Assembly: GCA_012719115.1 (NCBI GenBank)
Contig: JAAYAZ010000138.1
Location: forward strand, 1-8,355
Direction of reading: 5' to 3'
DNA: 8,355 bases
Source of the DNA: Dehalococcoidales bacterium
GTDB taxonomy: Bacteria > Chloroflexota > Dehalococcoidia > Dehalococcoidales > UBA5627
Shown: positions 1 through 7,533 of the stretch, in pieces
Numbering within the stretch: the stretch's first letter is position 1
Layout: the number at the start of each line of letters is the position of its first letter
Notes under the pieces: model-generated
What the model was told of the DNA's origin: nothing
The model's input: only the letters and a program-made list of their open reading frames with translations
The model's database searches: none
Made by a program: the position numbers and the translations under genes

Positions 1-2771
1 ACTTCGCCGGTCGATTTCATTTCAGGACCTAAATAGGTATCAACTCCAAGCAGTTTTGACATGGAAAATACCGGAGCTTTGATAGCAATTAATTTTCTAT
101 TGGGGAATAATCCGCTTTTGAATCCCTGTTCCTTAAGGCTTTTCCCGAGCATAACTTTTGTTGCAACATCTACTATCGGTATTCCGGTCACTTTGGATAT
201 GAAAGGTACTGTGCGGCTGGCACGCGGATTGACTTCCAGTACATAGATTTTTGATTTACCTTTACTATCTCTTACCACATCGAACTGAATATTCATCAGC
301 CCTCTAATATCGAGTGCAAGCCCGATACGAACTGAGTAATCTACGATTGTATCTATTTCTGTTTTTGTCAGGTTGATTGCCGGATAAACAGCCATAGAAT
401 CACCACTGTGAACGCCGGCTCTCTCGATATGCTCCATTATACCCGGGATAAAAACCCTTTCTCCGTCACCGATAGCGTCTATTTCAACTTCTTTCCCCAG
501 CAGATATTTATCGATTAAAACAGGGTGGCCTGTATCAAGGTCTGCTGCCAGTTTAACATAGCGCGCAAGTTCGTTGACATTGTGCACTATTTCCATGGCT
601 CTGCCTCCCAGAACATAGCTTGGTCGTACCAGAACCGGATAACCGATAAGCTCAGCTACCTTAACAGCTTCTTCAACTGTTGTTACAGTAGCGCCGGGCG
701 CCTGAGGAATCCCTAATTCATTTAGGAAATGTTCAAAACATTTTCTGTCCTCTGCCAGGTCGATTGTTTCCGAACTGGAGCCGATTATGGGGAGCCCCGC
801 TCTTGTCAGTGGGGTAGCCAGATTTATAGCGGTTTGCCCGCCGAATTGAAGAATGCAGGGAGGCTCCAGGATATCGGCATCTCCATCATCTATGTCTGAA
901 CCCTCATTTTCTATTATGTCCCTGACGCTTTCTTCGTCGAGAGCTTCGAAATATAATCTGTCGCTGGTATCAAAATCCGTGGATACTGTTTCCGGATTGG
1001 AGTTTATCATAATGCTTTGATAACCGGATTTCTGCAGCGCCCACGCCGAATGTACACTGCAGTAATCGAATTCAATCCCCTGACCTATACGGATGGGTCC
1101 GCTGCCGATAACAATCGCTTTATTGCGGTTTTCGGCAAGGGATTCATTTTCTTTTTCATAAGTGCTGTAGAAATAGGGGGTAGCGGCATCGAATTCCGCC
1201 GCACATGTATCTACCATCTTAAAAACCGGTTGCATGCCCCAGTCATGGCGCAACTGTCTGACCTGTTCCGGTAATCTGTCTGCCAGAGTGCCTATTTGAA
1301 TGTCGGAAAAACCGAGTCTTTTTGACTGCAATAATAGTTCAGGGGTCAGTTGTTCGGATAGAAGCCTTTTTTCCATATTGATGATATTCTTTAATTTATT
1401 CAGAAACCACAGGTCATATCCTGTATGGCCGGCAATTTCTTCGACTGATTTGCCGCGGCGAAGCGCAGCCATAACCGCCCATAACCTCAGGTCGCTGGGA
1501 TAAAGCGGGTATGATTTTATATCATCGGAAAGTGCCCATTTGGGGTCTTCCCACAAGAGGGAGCGCTTTCCGAATTCCAGTGACCGGATAGCTTTCTGAA
1601 TGGCAGCTTCGAAACATCTGTCGATTGCCATAACCTCTCCGGTAGCTTTCATCTGAGTACCGATAACTCTGTCTCCGGAATCGAACTTATCAAAAGGCCA
1701 GCGGGGAATTTTAGCTACGATATAATCGATAGACGGCTCGAATGAAGCCATCGTTTTTCCTGTTACAGCGTTGGGGATTTCATCCAGCCTCTTACCGATG
1801 GCTATCTTGGAGGCAACACGTGCAATCGGGTATCCGGTGGCTTTACTGGCAAGGGCAGAACTGCGGCTGACACGCGGGTTGACTTCAATTACATAGTATT
1901 GATTGCTTTTCGGGTCAAGGGCGAATTGCACATTGCAACCCCCTTCTACACCCAGCGCACGTATTATCTTAAGGCTGGCAGTTCTTAACATCTGGCATTC
2001 TTTGTTGGTCAAAGTCTGTGTGGGTGCAACAACAATACTGTCACCCGTATGAACACCCATCGGGTCGATATTTTCCATATTACAGATTGTAATACAATTG
2101 TTGGCGCCGTCCCGCATAACCTCATACTCGATTTCTTTCCAGCCGACCAGTGATTTTTCCAGAAGTACCTGATGAATAGGGCTGGCATTTAAACCGGTTG
2201 TAACAACCTCGTCAAACTGTTCCCATGTATTGGCAAATCCGCCGCCGGTACCGCCAAGTGTATAAGCGGGGCGGACAACGAGCGGTAATTCCAGCCTTTG
2301 CGCTATTTCACGGGCTTCTTTAATATTCTTTACGGTAGCGCTGGGCTGTGCCGGTTCGCCTATTTCTTCCAGCATTTCCTTAAAAAGTTCACGGTCTTCC
2401 CCCTTGCGGATGGAATCGATCGGAGTGCCAAGTGATTTGACATTATATTTTTTAAGCACACCTGCATCATCCAGGTCAACAGCCATATTCAGTCCGGTTT
2501 GGCCTCCCAGAGTTGGCAGTAACCCGTCGGGTCGTTCTCTCTCGATTATCCGTGTAATAACATCGACAGTAAGCGGCTCTATGTATACAATATCGGCAAT
2601 GTCCTCGTCGGTCATAATGGTTGCCGGATTAGAGTTAACAAGCACCGAAATAATACCCTCTTCACGCATAGCTTTGCATGCCTGAGTGCCGGCATAGTCG
2701 AACTCTGCAGCCTGCCCGATAATAATAGGACCCGAACCGATAATCAATACTTTTTTAGGTTTGTCTGTCAT
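1..2771 (-). CDS. carB: Carbamoyl phosphate synthetase large subunit (3' end cut by window edge)
   Basis: Synthetic subunit of carbamoyl phosphate synthetase. It uses ammonia channelled from CarA, bicarbonate and two ATP to make carbamoyl phosphate for pyrimidines and arginine. I translated the minus strand from ATG at 2771; the reading frame is open to the left edge and gives 923 residues of a protein usually about 1,060-1,080 long. The N-terminal half starts with a Rossmann-like [20 protein letters not shown] and contains the ATP-grasp segments [25 protein letters not shown] and [20 protein letters not shown]. The second, homologous half repeats these as [41 protein letters not shown] and [12 protein letters not shown]. 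The C-terminal allosteric (MGS-like) domain lies off the window. The Shine-Dalgarno is modest (AAGGG, 6 bases before ATG). An acidic insert of about ten residues (873-902) precedes QFGGQT in the second half. It follows carA after a 230-base, repeat-bearing gap, the only long gap in the operon. Confidence 0.98.
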   Translation of the reverse strand, partial: MTDKPKKVLIIGSGPIIIGQAAEFDYAGTQACKAMREEGIISVLVNSNPATIMTDEDIADIVYIEPLTVDVITRIIERERPDGLLPTLGGQTGLNMAVDLDDAGVLKKYNVKSLGTPIDSIRKGEDRELFKEMLEEIGEPAQPSATVKNIKEAREIAQRLELPLVVRPAYTLGGTGGGFANTWEQFDEVVTTGLNASPIHQVLLEKSLVGWKEIEYEVMRDGANNCITICNMENIDPMGVHTGDSIVVAPTQTLTNKECQMLRTASLKIIRALGVEGGCNVQFALDPKSNQYYVIEVNPRVSRSSALASKATGYPIARVASKIAIGKRLDEIPNAVTGKTMASFEPSIDYIVAKIPRWPFDKFDSGDRVIGTQMKATGEVMAIDRCFEAAIQKAIRSLEFGKRSLLWEDPKWALSDDIKSYPLYPSDLRLWAVMAALRRGKSVEEIAGHTGYDLWFLNKLKNIINMEKRLLSEQLTPELLLQSKRLGFSDIQIGTLADRLPEQVRQLRHDWGMQPVFKMVDTCAAEFDAATPYFYSTYEKENESLAENRNKAIVIGSGPIRIGQGIEFDYCSVHSAWALQKSGYQSIMINSNPETVSTDFDTSDRLYFEALDEESVRDIIENEGSDIDDGDADILEPPCILQFGGQTAINLATPLTRAGLPIIGSSSETIDLAEDRKCFEHFLNELGIPQAPGATVTTVEEAVKVAELIGYPVLVRPSYVLGGRAMEIVHNVNELARYVKLAADLDTGHPVLIDKYLLGKEVEIDAIGDGERVFIPGIMEHIERAGVHSGDSMAVYPAINLTKTEIDTIVDYSVRIGLALDIRGLMNIQFDVVRDSKGKSKIYVLEVNPRASRTVPFISKVTGIPIVDVATKVMLGKSLKEQGFKSGLFPNRKLIAIKAPVFSMSKLLGVDTYLGPEMKSTGE

Positions 2772-2842
2772 TTATTTCCCTTTCAAGTTATTTACTGCCA
2801 TTGTTATTCCGATATATGCAATCCTTTATAAATCCCTCTCAA

Positions 2843-2863
2843 TCTCCCTTTGTCAAAGGGAGA
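2843..2863. repeat. Short perfect palindrome (10-bp arms, 1-base centre)
   Basis: TCTCCCTTTG at 2843-2852 is the exact reverse complement of CAAAGGGAGA at 2854-2863, with a single T at the centre. In RNA it would fold as a hairpin of about 8 pairs with a small loop. It resembles the CCCTTTG-CAAAGGG type of short palindrome dispersed between genes in many bacterial genomes (from memory, not searched). The minus strand has no U-run after it, so it is unlikely to terminate transcription. It could still affect mRNA stability or pausing between carA and carB. Confidence 0.85.
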
Positions 2864-2881
2864 GAATTCGCATTTTCTAAC

Positions 2882-2983
2882 TGTCATGCTGGAGCCCCGA
2901 CTTGTCGGGGCGAAGCATCCGGGGTTGGGGGAATAACACCTCCCCCAAGATTCTTCGGTCATTTCACTCCCTCCAGAATGACA
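2882..2983. repeat. Composite palindromic intergenic repeat with TGTCAT/ATGACA ends
   Basis: The outer arms TGTCATGCTGGAG (2882-2894) and CTCCAGAATGACA (2971-2983) pair at 12 of 13 positions. Inside are two more hairpins. The first is CCCCGA/TCGGGG (2895-2900 with 2905-2910, loop CTTG). The second is long: CGAAGCATC (2911-2919) pairs with GATTCTTCG (2949-2957) at 8 of 9, followed by a 5-base bulge, then a perfect TTGGGGGA/TCCCCCAA stem (2925-2932 with 2941-2948) around an 8-base loop. The whole folds as a three-armed structure. Both halves read outwards-in as TGTCAT-CTGGAG...CGAAG-ATC, so the element looks like two diverged copies of one repeat in inverted orientation. It has no coding capacity and no obvious target-site duplication. 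Its family membership and mobility are inference. Confidence 0.8.
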
Positions 2984-3001
2984 TTGGTTAAGATTCCTCC
3001 A

Positions 3002-4093
3002 TTACTTGCTCTTATCAATCATCCCCAAAAACTGCTTAAACAGGTAGGTTGTATCGAGCGGGCCGGGAGATGCCTCCGAGTGATACTGGATACCGAAAAT
3101 CGGAAGTTCCTTGTGTTTTACTCCTTCAACGGTATTGTCATTAAGGTTAATAAAACTGACTTCAAGCCCGTTTGACACCGTATCCGGATCTAAAGCAAAA
3201 CCATGATTTTGAGCCGTAATGTGAATTCTCCCGTTAGCCAGCTCTTTAACCGGATGATTGCCACCGCGATGCCCGAACTTTAACTTGAACGTTTTTGCTC
3301 CGAAGGCTCTGCCTATCAACTGGTTACCGAGGCAAATACCCATAATCGGTTTCTTTTCGGCCAGTATTTTAACATTGTCAACAATATAATCCAGAAGTTC
3401 CGGATTACCCGGTCCGGGAGAAAGCAGTACGCCGTCCGGATTCATTTTCAGTATTTCGGCTGCCGGTGTGTCACACGGAAAAACCTTTAAGCTACAGTTA
3501 AGAGCGCTTAATTTTCTCAGTATGCTGAATTTCAAACCGCAATCTAAAACAGCGATGTTGTACATAATATCATTGCATTTTTCAGCCTGCCAATCGTAAC
3601 TAACCGGAGAAGATACTTTTTGTACAAAGTCTGTATTGCTGTAATCAGGCTTCATTTTAATTTCTGCTAAAGCCTGTTGGGGTGTTTTTTGGGTAGTTAT
3701 AATGCCGCGCATAACACCGCATGAACGCAACAATCGTGTGATTGCCCGTGTATCGATACCGTGTATTCCGCCTATGCCATTTTCGGAGAGATATTCACTA
3801 ACAGTCATTCTACTCTGATAGTGACTGGGTTCTTCGCATTCTTCCCTGACAACGAAACCGCTGACCTGAATTCTTTTGGATTCAAAGTCGTTATCATTGA
3901 TGCCGTAGTTGCCAATCATTGGATATGTCGGTACAACGATTTGTCCGGCATACGATGGGTCGGTCAATATTTCCTGATAACCCGACATACTGGTATTGAA
4001 TACAACTTCTCCGTATGTTTCAGTATCGGCTCCGAAAGAATAACCTTCGAAAATAGAACCGTCCTCCAGTACCAGAATAGCTTTCTTATTCAC
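3002..4093 (-). CDS. carA: Carbamoyl phosphate synthetase small (glutaminase) subunit
   Basis: Hydrolyses glutamine and passes ammonia to CarB. The product is 363 residues, normal for the family. The N-terminal CarA domain (about 1-150) has the typical VVFNTSMSGYQEILTDPSY segment and GIDTRAITR. The class I glutamine amidotransferase domain follows (about 178-360) with LLSPGPGNP, the nucleophile Cys254 in GICLGNQ, GHRGGNHPV, and the catalytic pair His338 and Glu340 in QYHSEASPGP. Two motif positions differ from the commonest form: GNQ replaces GHQ after the nucleophile, and HSE replaces HPE. The catalytic residues themselves are intact. The start is GTG at 4093, chosen because AGGAG lies 7 bases upstream and the protein then begins at the family's usual place. 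It starts 2 bases after the pyrC stop, so translation is probably coupled. Its partner carB follows only after a 230-base repeat-bearing gap. Confidence 0.97.
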   Translation of the reverse strand: MNKKAILVLEDGSIFEGYSFGADTETYGEVVFNTSMSGYQEILTDPSYAGQIVVPTYPMIGNYGINDNDFESKRIQVSGFVVREECEEPSHYQSRMTVSEYLSENGIGGIHGIDTRAITRLLRSCGVMRGIITTQKTPQQALAEIKMKPDYSNTDFVQKVSSPVSYDWQAEKCNDIMYNIAVLDCGLKFSILRKLSALNCSLKVFPCDTPAAEILKMNPDGVLLSPGPGNPELLDYIVDNVKILAEKKPIMGICLGNQLIGRAFGAKTFKLKFGHRGGNHPVKELANGRIHITAQNHGFALDPDTVSNGLEVSFINLNDNTVEGVKHKELPIFGIQYHSEASPGPLDTTYLFKQFLGMIDKSK

Positions 4094-4095
4094 GC

Positions 4096-5409
4096 TTAAA
4101 CTCCTAGTTTTACCGAATTGTCTTTGTAAACTATTTTACCGTTAAATATAGTTGCCATAACTTTACCCTTTAACTTATGGCCGTTAAGGGGAGTATTTTT
4201 ACCCTTTGAATAAAATTCCTTTGTATCTACAGTCCATTCCACATCGGGGTCGAATATCGTGATATCCGCTGTCGCTCCCTGATTGAGAGTTCCCAATTTG
4301 CCAAATTTACTGCCGATAATTTTTGACGGTACAACCGTCAATTTAGATAGCAGAAGGTGGATTTCGATATCTCCGTTATGAACCAGTTTCATCAGGCTTC
4401 CCAGCGCAGTTTCAAATCCGCTTATACCGAATGGAGCGACAGCAAATTCGCACAGTTTATCATTTTCCGTGTGAGGAGCGTGGTCAGTGGCAATGATGTC
4501 TATAGTGCCGTCTTTAAGCCCCGAAATAAGAGCTGCAATATCTTTTTTGGTGCGTAGCGGAGGATTTACTTTGGCATTGGTATCGTAATCGAGCACCATT
4601 TCCTCGTCCATAGTAAGATGATGGGGAGTTACCTCGGCAGTAATCCTTACGCCGTCCTTTTTGGCATTACGAATGAGTTCAACAGAGCCTTCTGTGCTGA
4701 TATGACAGATATGTATCCTGGCTCCCGTAAGTTTTGCCAGAGCGATGTCCCTTGCAATAACGTTTTCTTCTGCCGCGTTCGGAATACCCCTTAACCCCAG
4801 CCTGGTGGCAATGATGCCCTCGTTTATCTGTCCGCCGTTGGAAAGCATGGCATCTTCACAGTGGTCGCTAATCGGCAATCCGAATATTAAACTGTATTCA
4901 AGAGCCTGTTTCATTATACGCGAATCGGCAATGGTAGAGCCGTCATCGCTTAAGGCAACAACCCCTGTTTCTGCCAGTTCTCCCATATCGGCCAGTTCCA
5001 AGCCTTTACGGCCTTTGGTAATACATCCGATTGGCAGAACACGGATACAGGCTTCTGAAGCGGACGTAGCCTTGATGAAATCTATGGTTGCTTTATTATC
5101 AAGTGCCGGTTCGGTATTAGGCATACAACAAATTGTAGTGAAACCGCCTTTTGCAGCCGCTTTGCTTCCGGTGGCGATGGTTTCCTTTTCTTCAAAACCC
5201 GGTTGTCTTAAGTGGCAGTGGAAATCTACAAATCCGGGGCAGACTACCATACCCTTTGCATCCAGTGTAGTACAATCGGCGGGAATGTTCTTGACATCAG
5301 GCGCAATTTCTTTTATTTTGCCATCTGTTATCAATAAGTCGCCGGTGATAGCCAAGTCCTGTGCCGGGTCTAAAATACGACCGTTTTTTATAAGCATTGA
5401 TTTATTCAT
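4096..5409 (-). CDS. pyrC: Dihydroorotase, class I
   Basis: Cyclises N-carbamoyl-L-aspartate to L-dihydroorotate, the third step of UMP synthesis. The 437-residue product is an amidohydrolase of the usual length for the class I bacterial enzyme. It begins with the small beta domain ([19 protein letters not shown]). The metal-binding HxH follows in [10 protein letters not shown] (His64, His66), then SDDG (Asp155/156, at the place where this class uses Asp rather than a carbamylated lysine), SDHCED (His183), ICHIST (a further His ligand) and ATDHAPHT (catalytic Asp). Substrate-binding segments [10 protein letters not shown] and [13 protein letters not shown] are also visible. The start at 5409 is supported by AGGAGG 8 bases upstream; Met5 would be a poorer choice. 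It overlaps the end of pyrB by 8 bases and ends 2 bases before carA, implying coupled translation. The name pyrC is used as for Bacillus-type operons. Confidence 0.96.
   Translation of the reverse strand: MNKSMLIKNGRILDPAQDLAITGDLLITDGKIKEIAPDVKNIPADCTTLDAKGMVVCPGFVDFHCHLRQPGFEEKETIATGSKAAAKGGFTTICCMPNTEPALDNKATIDFIKATSASEACIRVLPIGCITKGRKGLELADMGELAETGVVALSDDGSTIADSRIMKQALEYSLIFGLPISDHCEDAMLSNGGQINEGIIATRLGLRGIPNAAEENVIARDIALAKLTGARIHICHISTEGSVELIRNAKKDGVRITAEVTPHHLTMDEEMVLDYDTNAKVNPPLRTKKDIAALISGLKDGTIDIIATDHAPHTENDKLCEFAVAPFGISGFETALGSLMKLVHNGDIEIHLLLSKLTVVPSKIIGSKFGKLGTLNQGATADITIFDPDVEWTVDTKEFYSKGKNTPLNGHKLKGKVMATIFNGKIVYKDNSVKLGV
4101..4105 (-). promoter_or_regulatory. Shine-Dalgarno AGGAG for carA, deciding its GTG start
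   Basis: AGGAG lies inside the last codons of pyrC with 7 bases before GTG at 4093. No ATG with comparable spacing is present, so the rare start codon GTG is the best call. Confidence 0.8.
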
Positions 5410-6409
5410 TGCGGCTGCCTCCTGCTAACAGATAAAACAATGCCATGCGTACGGCGACTCCGTTGGTTACCTGTTCATTAATAACCGATTTGTCTCCGTG
5501 TGCAACTGTCGATGCTATTTCAACATCCTCGTTTACAGGGCCGGGATGCATTACGATTACGCCTTTATCAGCTTTTGATAAACGTTCTTCGGTAATCTGG
5601 TATAATCTTGAGTATTCCCGAATGCTGGGTAGCAGACCGCTTTGCTGTCTCTCGAGCTGCAATCTGAGCCCCATTACAACATCGGCATCTTTTATTGCCT
5701 TATCAATATCAGTTGTAACATTTACTTTAGGAAAATATGGCTGCGGATTGTCCATTCCTTTGGGTAACAATGTGGAAGGACCGCAGATGGTGACATCGGC
5801 TCCCATTTTAGTAAGGCTCCAGATATTGGAATGGGCGACACGGCTGTGGATGATATCACCGATAATCGTCACTTTCAGATTTTTAATACTATTTTTGTGT
5901 TTTAGCATTGTGTACATATCGAGCAGTGCCTGTGTCGGATGGGCATGCCAGCCGTCGCCGGCGTTTATAATACTTGCTTTAACATGTTTTGATGCCAGAT
6001 TTGGTGCGCCCGAATATGGGTGTCTCATTACCACGATATCGGCGCCGAGCGCCTCCATTGTTTCCAGCGTATCTATCAGGCTTTCGCCTTTGGTAACGCT
6101 TGAGGAAGACACGGTCAGATTGCTGATATCAGCGCTCAAATTTTTTGCAGCCAACTCGAAAGAGGAGCGTGTGCGCGTACTTGCCTCATAAAACAGGGTA
6201 ACCACTGTTTTTCCGCGTAGTGTGGGCACTTTCTTAATCGGCCTCGATAGAATTTCATGCATAGCCTCGGTCGTTTGCATCACAAGGTCAATTTCCTCCG
6301 ATGTAAAGTCGTCAAGGTCGAGGATATGCTTATGCTTCCATATTTTTTGTGCCGGTTGCGGCTTTTCATCTTTTAAACCGATTAGGTTAATCTGTTCTAC
6401 TGCTTCCAT
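5402..6409 (-). CDS. pyrB: Aspartate carbamoyltransferase catalytic chain
   Basis: Condenses carbamoyl phosphate with aspartate to carbamoyl aspartate, the committed pyrimidine step. The 335-residue product has the carbamoyl phosphate-binding domain first, with STRTR at 77-81 in [13 protein letters not shown] and the lysine of the mobile loop in SSSVTKGES (Lys107). [23 protein letters not shown], the aspartate-domain GLRLQLERQ and [12 protein letters not shown] follow. The protein starts about 20-25 residues earlier, relative to STRTR, than the common 305-315 residue form. This extension (about 1-24, with [10 protein letters not shown]) has no motif I recognise. The ATG at 6409 is nonetheless supported by GGGAGGG about 7 bases upstream, and no later Met precedes the conserved ILDLDDF segment. 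It begins 2 bases after pyrR and overlaps pyrC by 8 bases. No pyrI regulatory subunit gene is in the window, consistent with control through PyrR rather than PyrI. Confidence 0.97.
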   Translation of the reverse strand: MEAVEQINLIGLKDEKPQPAQKIWKHKHILDLDDFTSEEIDLVMQTTEAMHEILSRPIKKVPTLRGKTVVTLFYEASTRTRSSFELAAKNLSADISNLTVSSSSVTKGESLIDTLETMEALGADIVVMRHPYSGAPNLASKHVKASIINAGDGWHAHPTQALLDMYTMLKHKNSIKNLKVTIIGDIIHSRVAHSNIWSLTKMGADVTICGPSTLLPKGMDNPQPYFPKVNVTTDIDKAIKDADVVMGLRLQLERQQSGLLPSIREYSRLYQITEERLSKADKGVIVMHPGPVNEDVEIASTVAHGDKSVINEQVTNGVAVRMALFYLLAGGSRNE

Positions 6410-6411
6410 TT

Positions 6412-6960
6412 TTAACCCTCCCTTCCGGGTTTGGGAATAATTGCCACTTCATCCATTTCGTCCGTTTCAGTAAGACGAACCTCTATCTCTTCATCTTTGG
6501 AACTGGGAATATTCTTGCCGACATAGTCAGCACGTATCGGCAATTCCCTGTGCCCGCGGTCGACCAGTACTGCAAGTTGGATTGAGAGAGGCCGACCGAG
6601 GTCGATAATGGCGTCCAGAGCTGCACGTGCGCTGCGCCCGGTATATAAAACATCGTCAACAAGGACGATAACTTTTCCGTCTACACTGGAGGGGATATCG
6701 GTGCTTTTAATTACAAGCGGTATATCCTGAGATGAAATATCATCACGGTACAGGCTGAAATCGAGGATGCCGACCGGTATTTTCATTTCTTCGAATGATT
6801 CGATATTTGATGCCAGACGTTTGGCAAGCGGAACACCGCGCGTACGCATACCGACCAGAATAATATTTTTTGTGGATTTGTTGCGTTCAACAATTTCATG
6901 GGAAATGCGGGCTATTGTACGCTTGATGTCGGCTTCGGTCATTATTACTTTTTTTGCCAT
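6412..6960 (-). CDS. pyrR: Bifunctional pyr operon RNA-binding attenuator / uracil phosphoribosyltransferase
   Basis: PyrR binds pyr leader RNA when UMP or UTP is plentiful and favours transcription termination. Many family members also convert uracil and PRPP to UMP. The 182-residue product matches the usual 178-182. Visible are [16 protein letters not shown] (about 35-50), LDFSLYRDD (66-74), the 13-residue PRPP motif [13 protein letters not shown] (97-109) and [20 protein letters not shown] near the C-terminus, all type I phosphoribosyltransferase features of PyrR. I place the start at ATG 6960, with AGAGG 7 bases upstream. An in-frame ATG at 7017 would add 19 residues, but those codons are the attenuator itself. 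The gene is first in its operon, directly behind its own target RNA, so it should be autoregulated. The Shine-Dalgarno is the 3' arm of the terminator stem. pyrB follows after 2 bases. Confidence 0.97.
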   Translation of the reverse strand: MAKKVIMTEADIKRTIARISHEIVERNKSTKNIILVGMRTRGVPLAKRLASNIESFEEMKIPVGILDFSLYRDDISSQDIPLVIKSTDIPSSVDGKVIVLVDDVLYTGRSARAALDAIIDLGRPLSIQLAVLVDRGHRELPIRADYVGKNIPSSKDEEIEVRLTETDEMDEVAIIPKPGREG

Positions 6961-6996
6961 AAAAAAACCTCTTACTGTAACTTCGCCAGCAAGAGG
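6961..6996 (-). terminator. Intrinsic terminator of the pyr attenuator, abutting the pyrR start codon
   Basis: On the minus strand CCTCTTGCTG (6996-6987) pairs with CAGTAAGAGG (6977-6968) over 10 base pairs including one G-U wobble, around a 9-base loop. Seven U residues (6967-6961) follow directly, and the pyrR ATG comes next with no gap. The 3' arm contains AGAGG, the pyrR Shine-Dalgarno, so the same stem can end transcription and, if it is read through, block ribosome binding. Confidence 0.92.
6968..6972 (-). promoter_or_regulatory. pyrR Shine-Dalgarno AGAGG, sequestered in the terminator stem
   Basis: AGAGG sits 7 bases before ATG 6960 and forms the base of the terminator's 3' arm. It fixes the pyrR start at 6960 rather than at the in-frame ATG at 7017. 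It would be exposed when the antiterminator captures the opposite arm. Confidence 0.8.
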
Positions 6997-7030
6997 TAAC
7001 CTCGCGTATATCCACATTACCCTTGCCAGC
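6985..7030 (-). promoter_or_regulatory. Antiterminator helix of the pyr leader
   Basis: Leader GCUGGCAAGGGUAA (7030-7017) can pair with UUACCUCUUGCUGGC (6999-6985) over 14 pairs, including two G-U wobbles, with a single bulged U. The upstream strand is the 3' side of the PyrR-binding hairpin. The downstream strand is the 5' arm of the terminator. The helix therefore excludes both, as expected for an antiterminator that forms when PyrR is not bound. Confidence 0.85.
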
Positions 7031-7053
7031 CTCTCTGGACTAGCGTTAAAGGT
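7021..7053 (-). promoter_or_regulatory. PyrR-binding hairpin (anti-antiterminator)
   Basis: The minus strand reads AGTCCAGAGAGGCT at 7041-7028, an exact fit to the PyrR recognition consensus ARUCCNGNGAGGYU known from Bacillus pyr leaders. It folds as that family does. CCUU (7052-7049) pairs with AAGG (7024-7021), a purine-containing bulge lies on the 5' side, then comes GC-UAG paired with CUG-GC, a bulged U, and CC-GG closing the AGAGA loop. PyrR bound here would hold the 3' side away from the antiterminator and so allow the terminator to form. Confidence 0.92.
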
Positions 7054-7071
7054 GTTATTTAACTGAAAGCT

Positions 7072-7101
7072 ATTATATCACTGTATATATCGATAATGCA
7101 A
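7072..7101 (-). promoter_or_regulatory. Promoter of the pyr operon, extended -10
   Basis: On the minus strand TATAAT (7077-7072) is a perfect -10, preceded directly by TGA (7080-7078), the extended -10 TGn motif. A weak -35, TTGCAT (7101-7096), lies 18 bases upstream. Transcription would begin near 7065, giving a leader of about 105 bases that starts just ahead of the PyrR hairpin. It lies between arsC and pyrR, which supports treating the pyr genes as their own unit. Confidence 0.8.
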
Positions 7102-7113
7102 AGAAAAAATTAA

Positions 7114-7533
7114 TTATTTTATTACTTCTTCGCTTGAGAGTTGCGAGATTAAACTGGAAACTCTTCTCTTTATCTCGTCACGAATCTTTCTCACGTCTTC
7201 AATTGATTTTCCTTGCGGGTCTTCCAATGCCCAGTCTTCGGTCTTTATAAATCTGGCAGGGCACACATCCTCGGTATCTGCGCCGCAGCCCATAGTTATC
7301 ATCTTGTCTGCAGACTTAATCATATCCATCGTAAGTATTTTAGGCTTTTTGTTGCTGATATCTATTCCCAGTTCTTTCATCGCTTCCACGGCAATGGGGT
7401 TTATGCCCTCAGACGGTCTGGTTCCGGCGGAGAGAGCTTTTGCTTTGCCTTGAGCCATCCGGTTAAAGAAAGCCTCCGCCATCTGGCTCCTGCCGGAATT
7501 ATGGATACAGACGAATAAAATTGTCTTGGTCAT
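7114..7533 (-). CDS. arsC: Arsenate reductase, low-molecular-weight phosphatase fold (thioredoxin-coupled type)
   Basis: Likely reduces arsenate to arsenite in the cytoplasm through a cysteine relay. The 139-residue product has the phosphatase loop CIHNSGRS at the N-terminus (Cys9 nucleophile, Arg15), the family segment SAGTRPSEGINPIAVEAM, two further cysteines in CGADTEDVC (Cys83, Cys91) and the general acid Asp105 in EDPQG. These correspond to Cys10, Cys82, Cys89 and Asp105 of the staphylococcal plasmid enzyme; the last two cysteines are one residue further apart here. ATG 7533 has GAGGGG 5 bases upstream and overlaps the ygiQ stop as ATGA, so the two are probably co-translated. No arsR, arsenite pump or thioredoxin gene is visible nearby, so its use in arsenic resistance is inferred from the family alone. 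A general low-molecular-weight phosphatase role is possible but less likely given the three cysteines. No terminator separates it from the pyr promoter. Confidence 0.9.
   Translation of the reverse strand: MTKTILFVCIHNSGRSQMAEAFFNRMAQGKAKALSAGTRPSEGINPIAVEAMKELGIDISNKKPKILTMDMIKSADKMITMGCGADTEDVCPARFIKTEDWALEDPQGKSIEDVRKIRDEIKRRVSSLISQLSSEEVIK

Larger units (their letters stand above)
2772..3001. other. carA-carB intergenic spacer carrying two palindromic repeats
   Basis: This 230-base stretch contains no plausible gene. It holds a short perfect palindrome (2843-2863) and a larger composite inverted-repeat element (2882-2983), listed separately. Neither hairpin is followed by a run of T on the minus strand, so neither looks like an intrinsic terminator, and read-through from carA into carB is expected. 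Every other junction in this operon is 2 bases or less or overlaps, so the spacer looks like later insertion of repeat sequence. No strong promoter for carB was found: a TTGACA inside the palindrome is badly spaced from TATAAA. Confidence 0.85.

Noticed and set aside
2825..2856. A carB promoter with TTGACA (2856-2851) and TATAAA (2830-2825) on the minus strand
   Set aside because: The spacing is 20 bases, too long for a good sigma-70 promoter, and the TTGACA arises from the symmetry of the palindrome. Read-through from carA is the simpler explanation.
2843..2983. Hairpins in the carA-carB spacer as intrinsic terminators
   Set aside because: No T-run follows any of the stems on the minus strand, and terminating here would separate carB from carA.
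4745..6191. Long plus-strand open frames opposite pyrC and pyrB (4745-5428 and 5445-6191)
   Set aside because: They lie antisense to clearly conserved pyrC and pyrB and their translations show no family motif. They are mirror frames of real genes.
6412..7017. A 201-residue PyrR starting at ATG 7017
   Set aside because: The extra 19 codons coincide with the antiterminator and terminator. The usual PyrR length and the well-spaced AGAGG point to ATG 6960.
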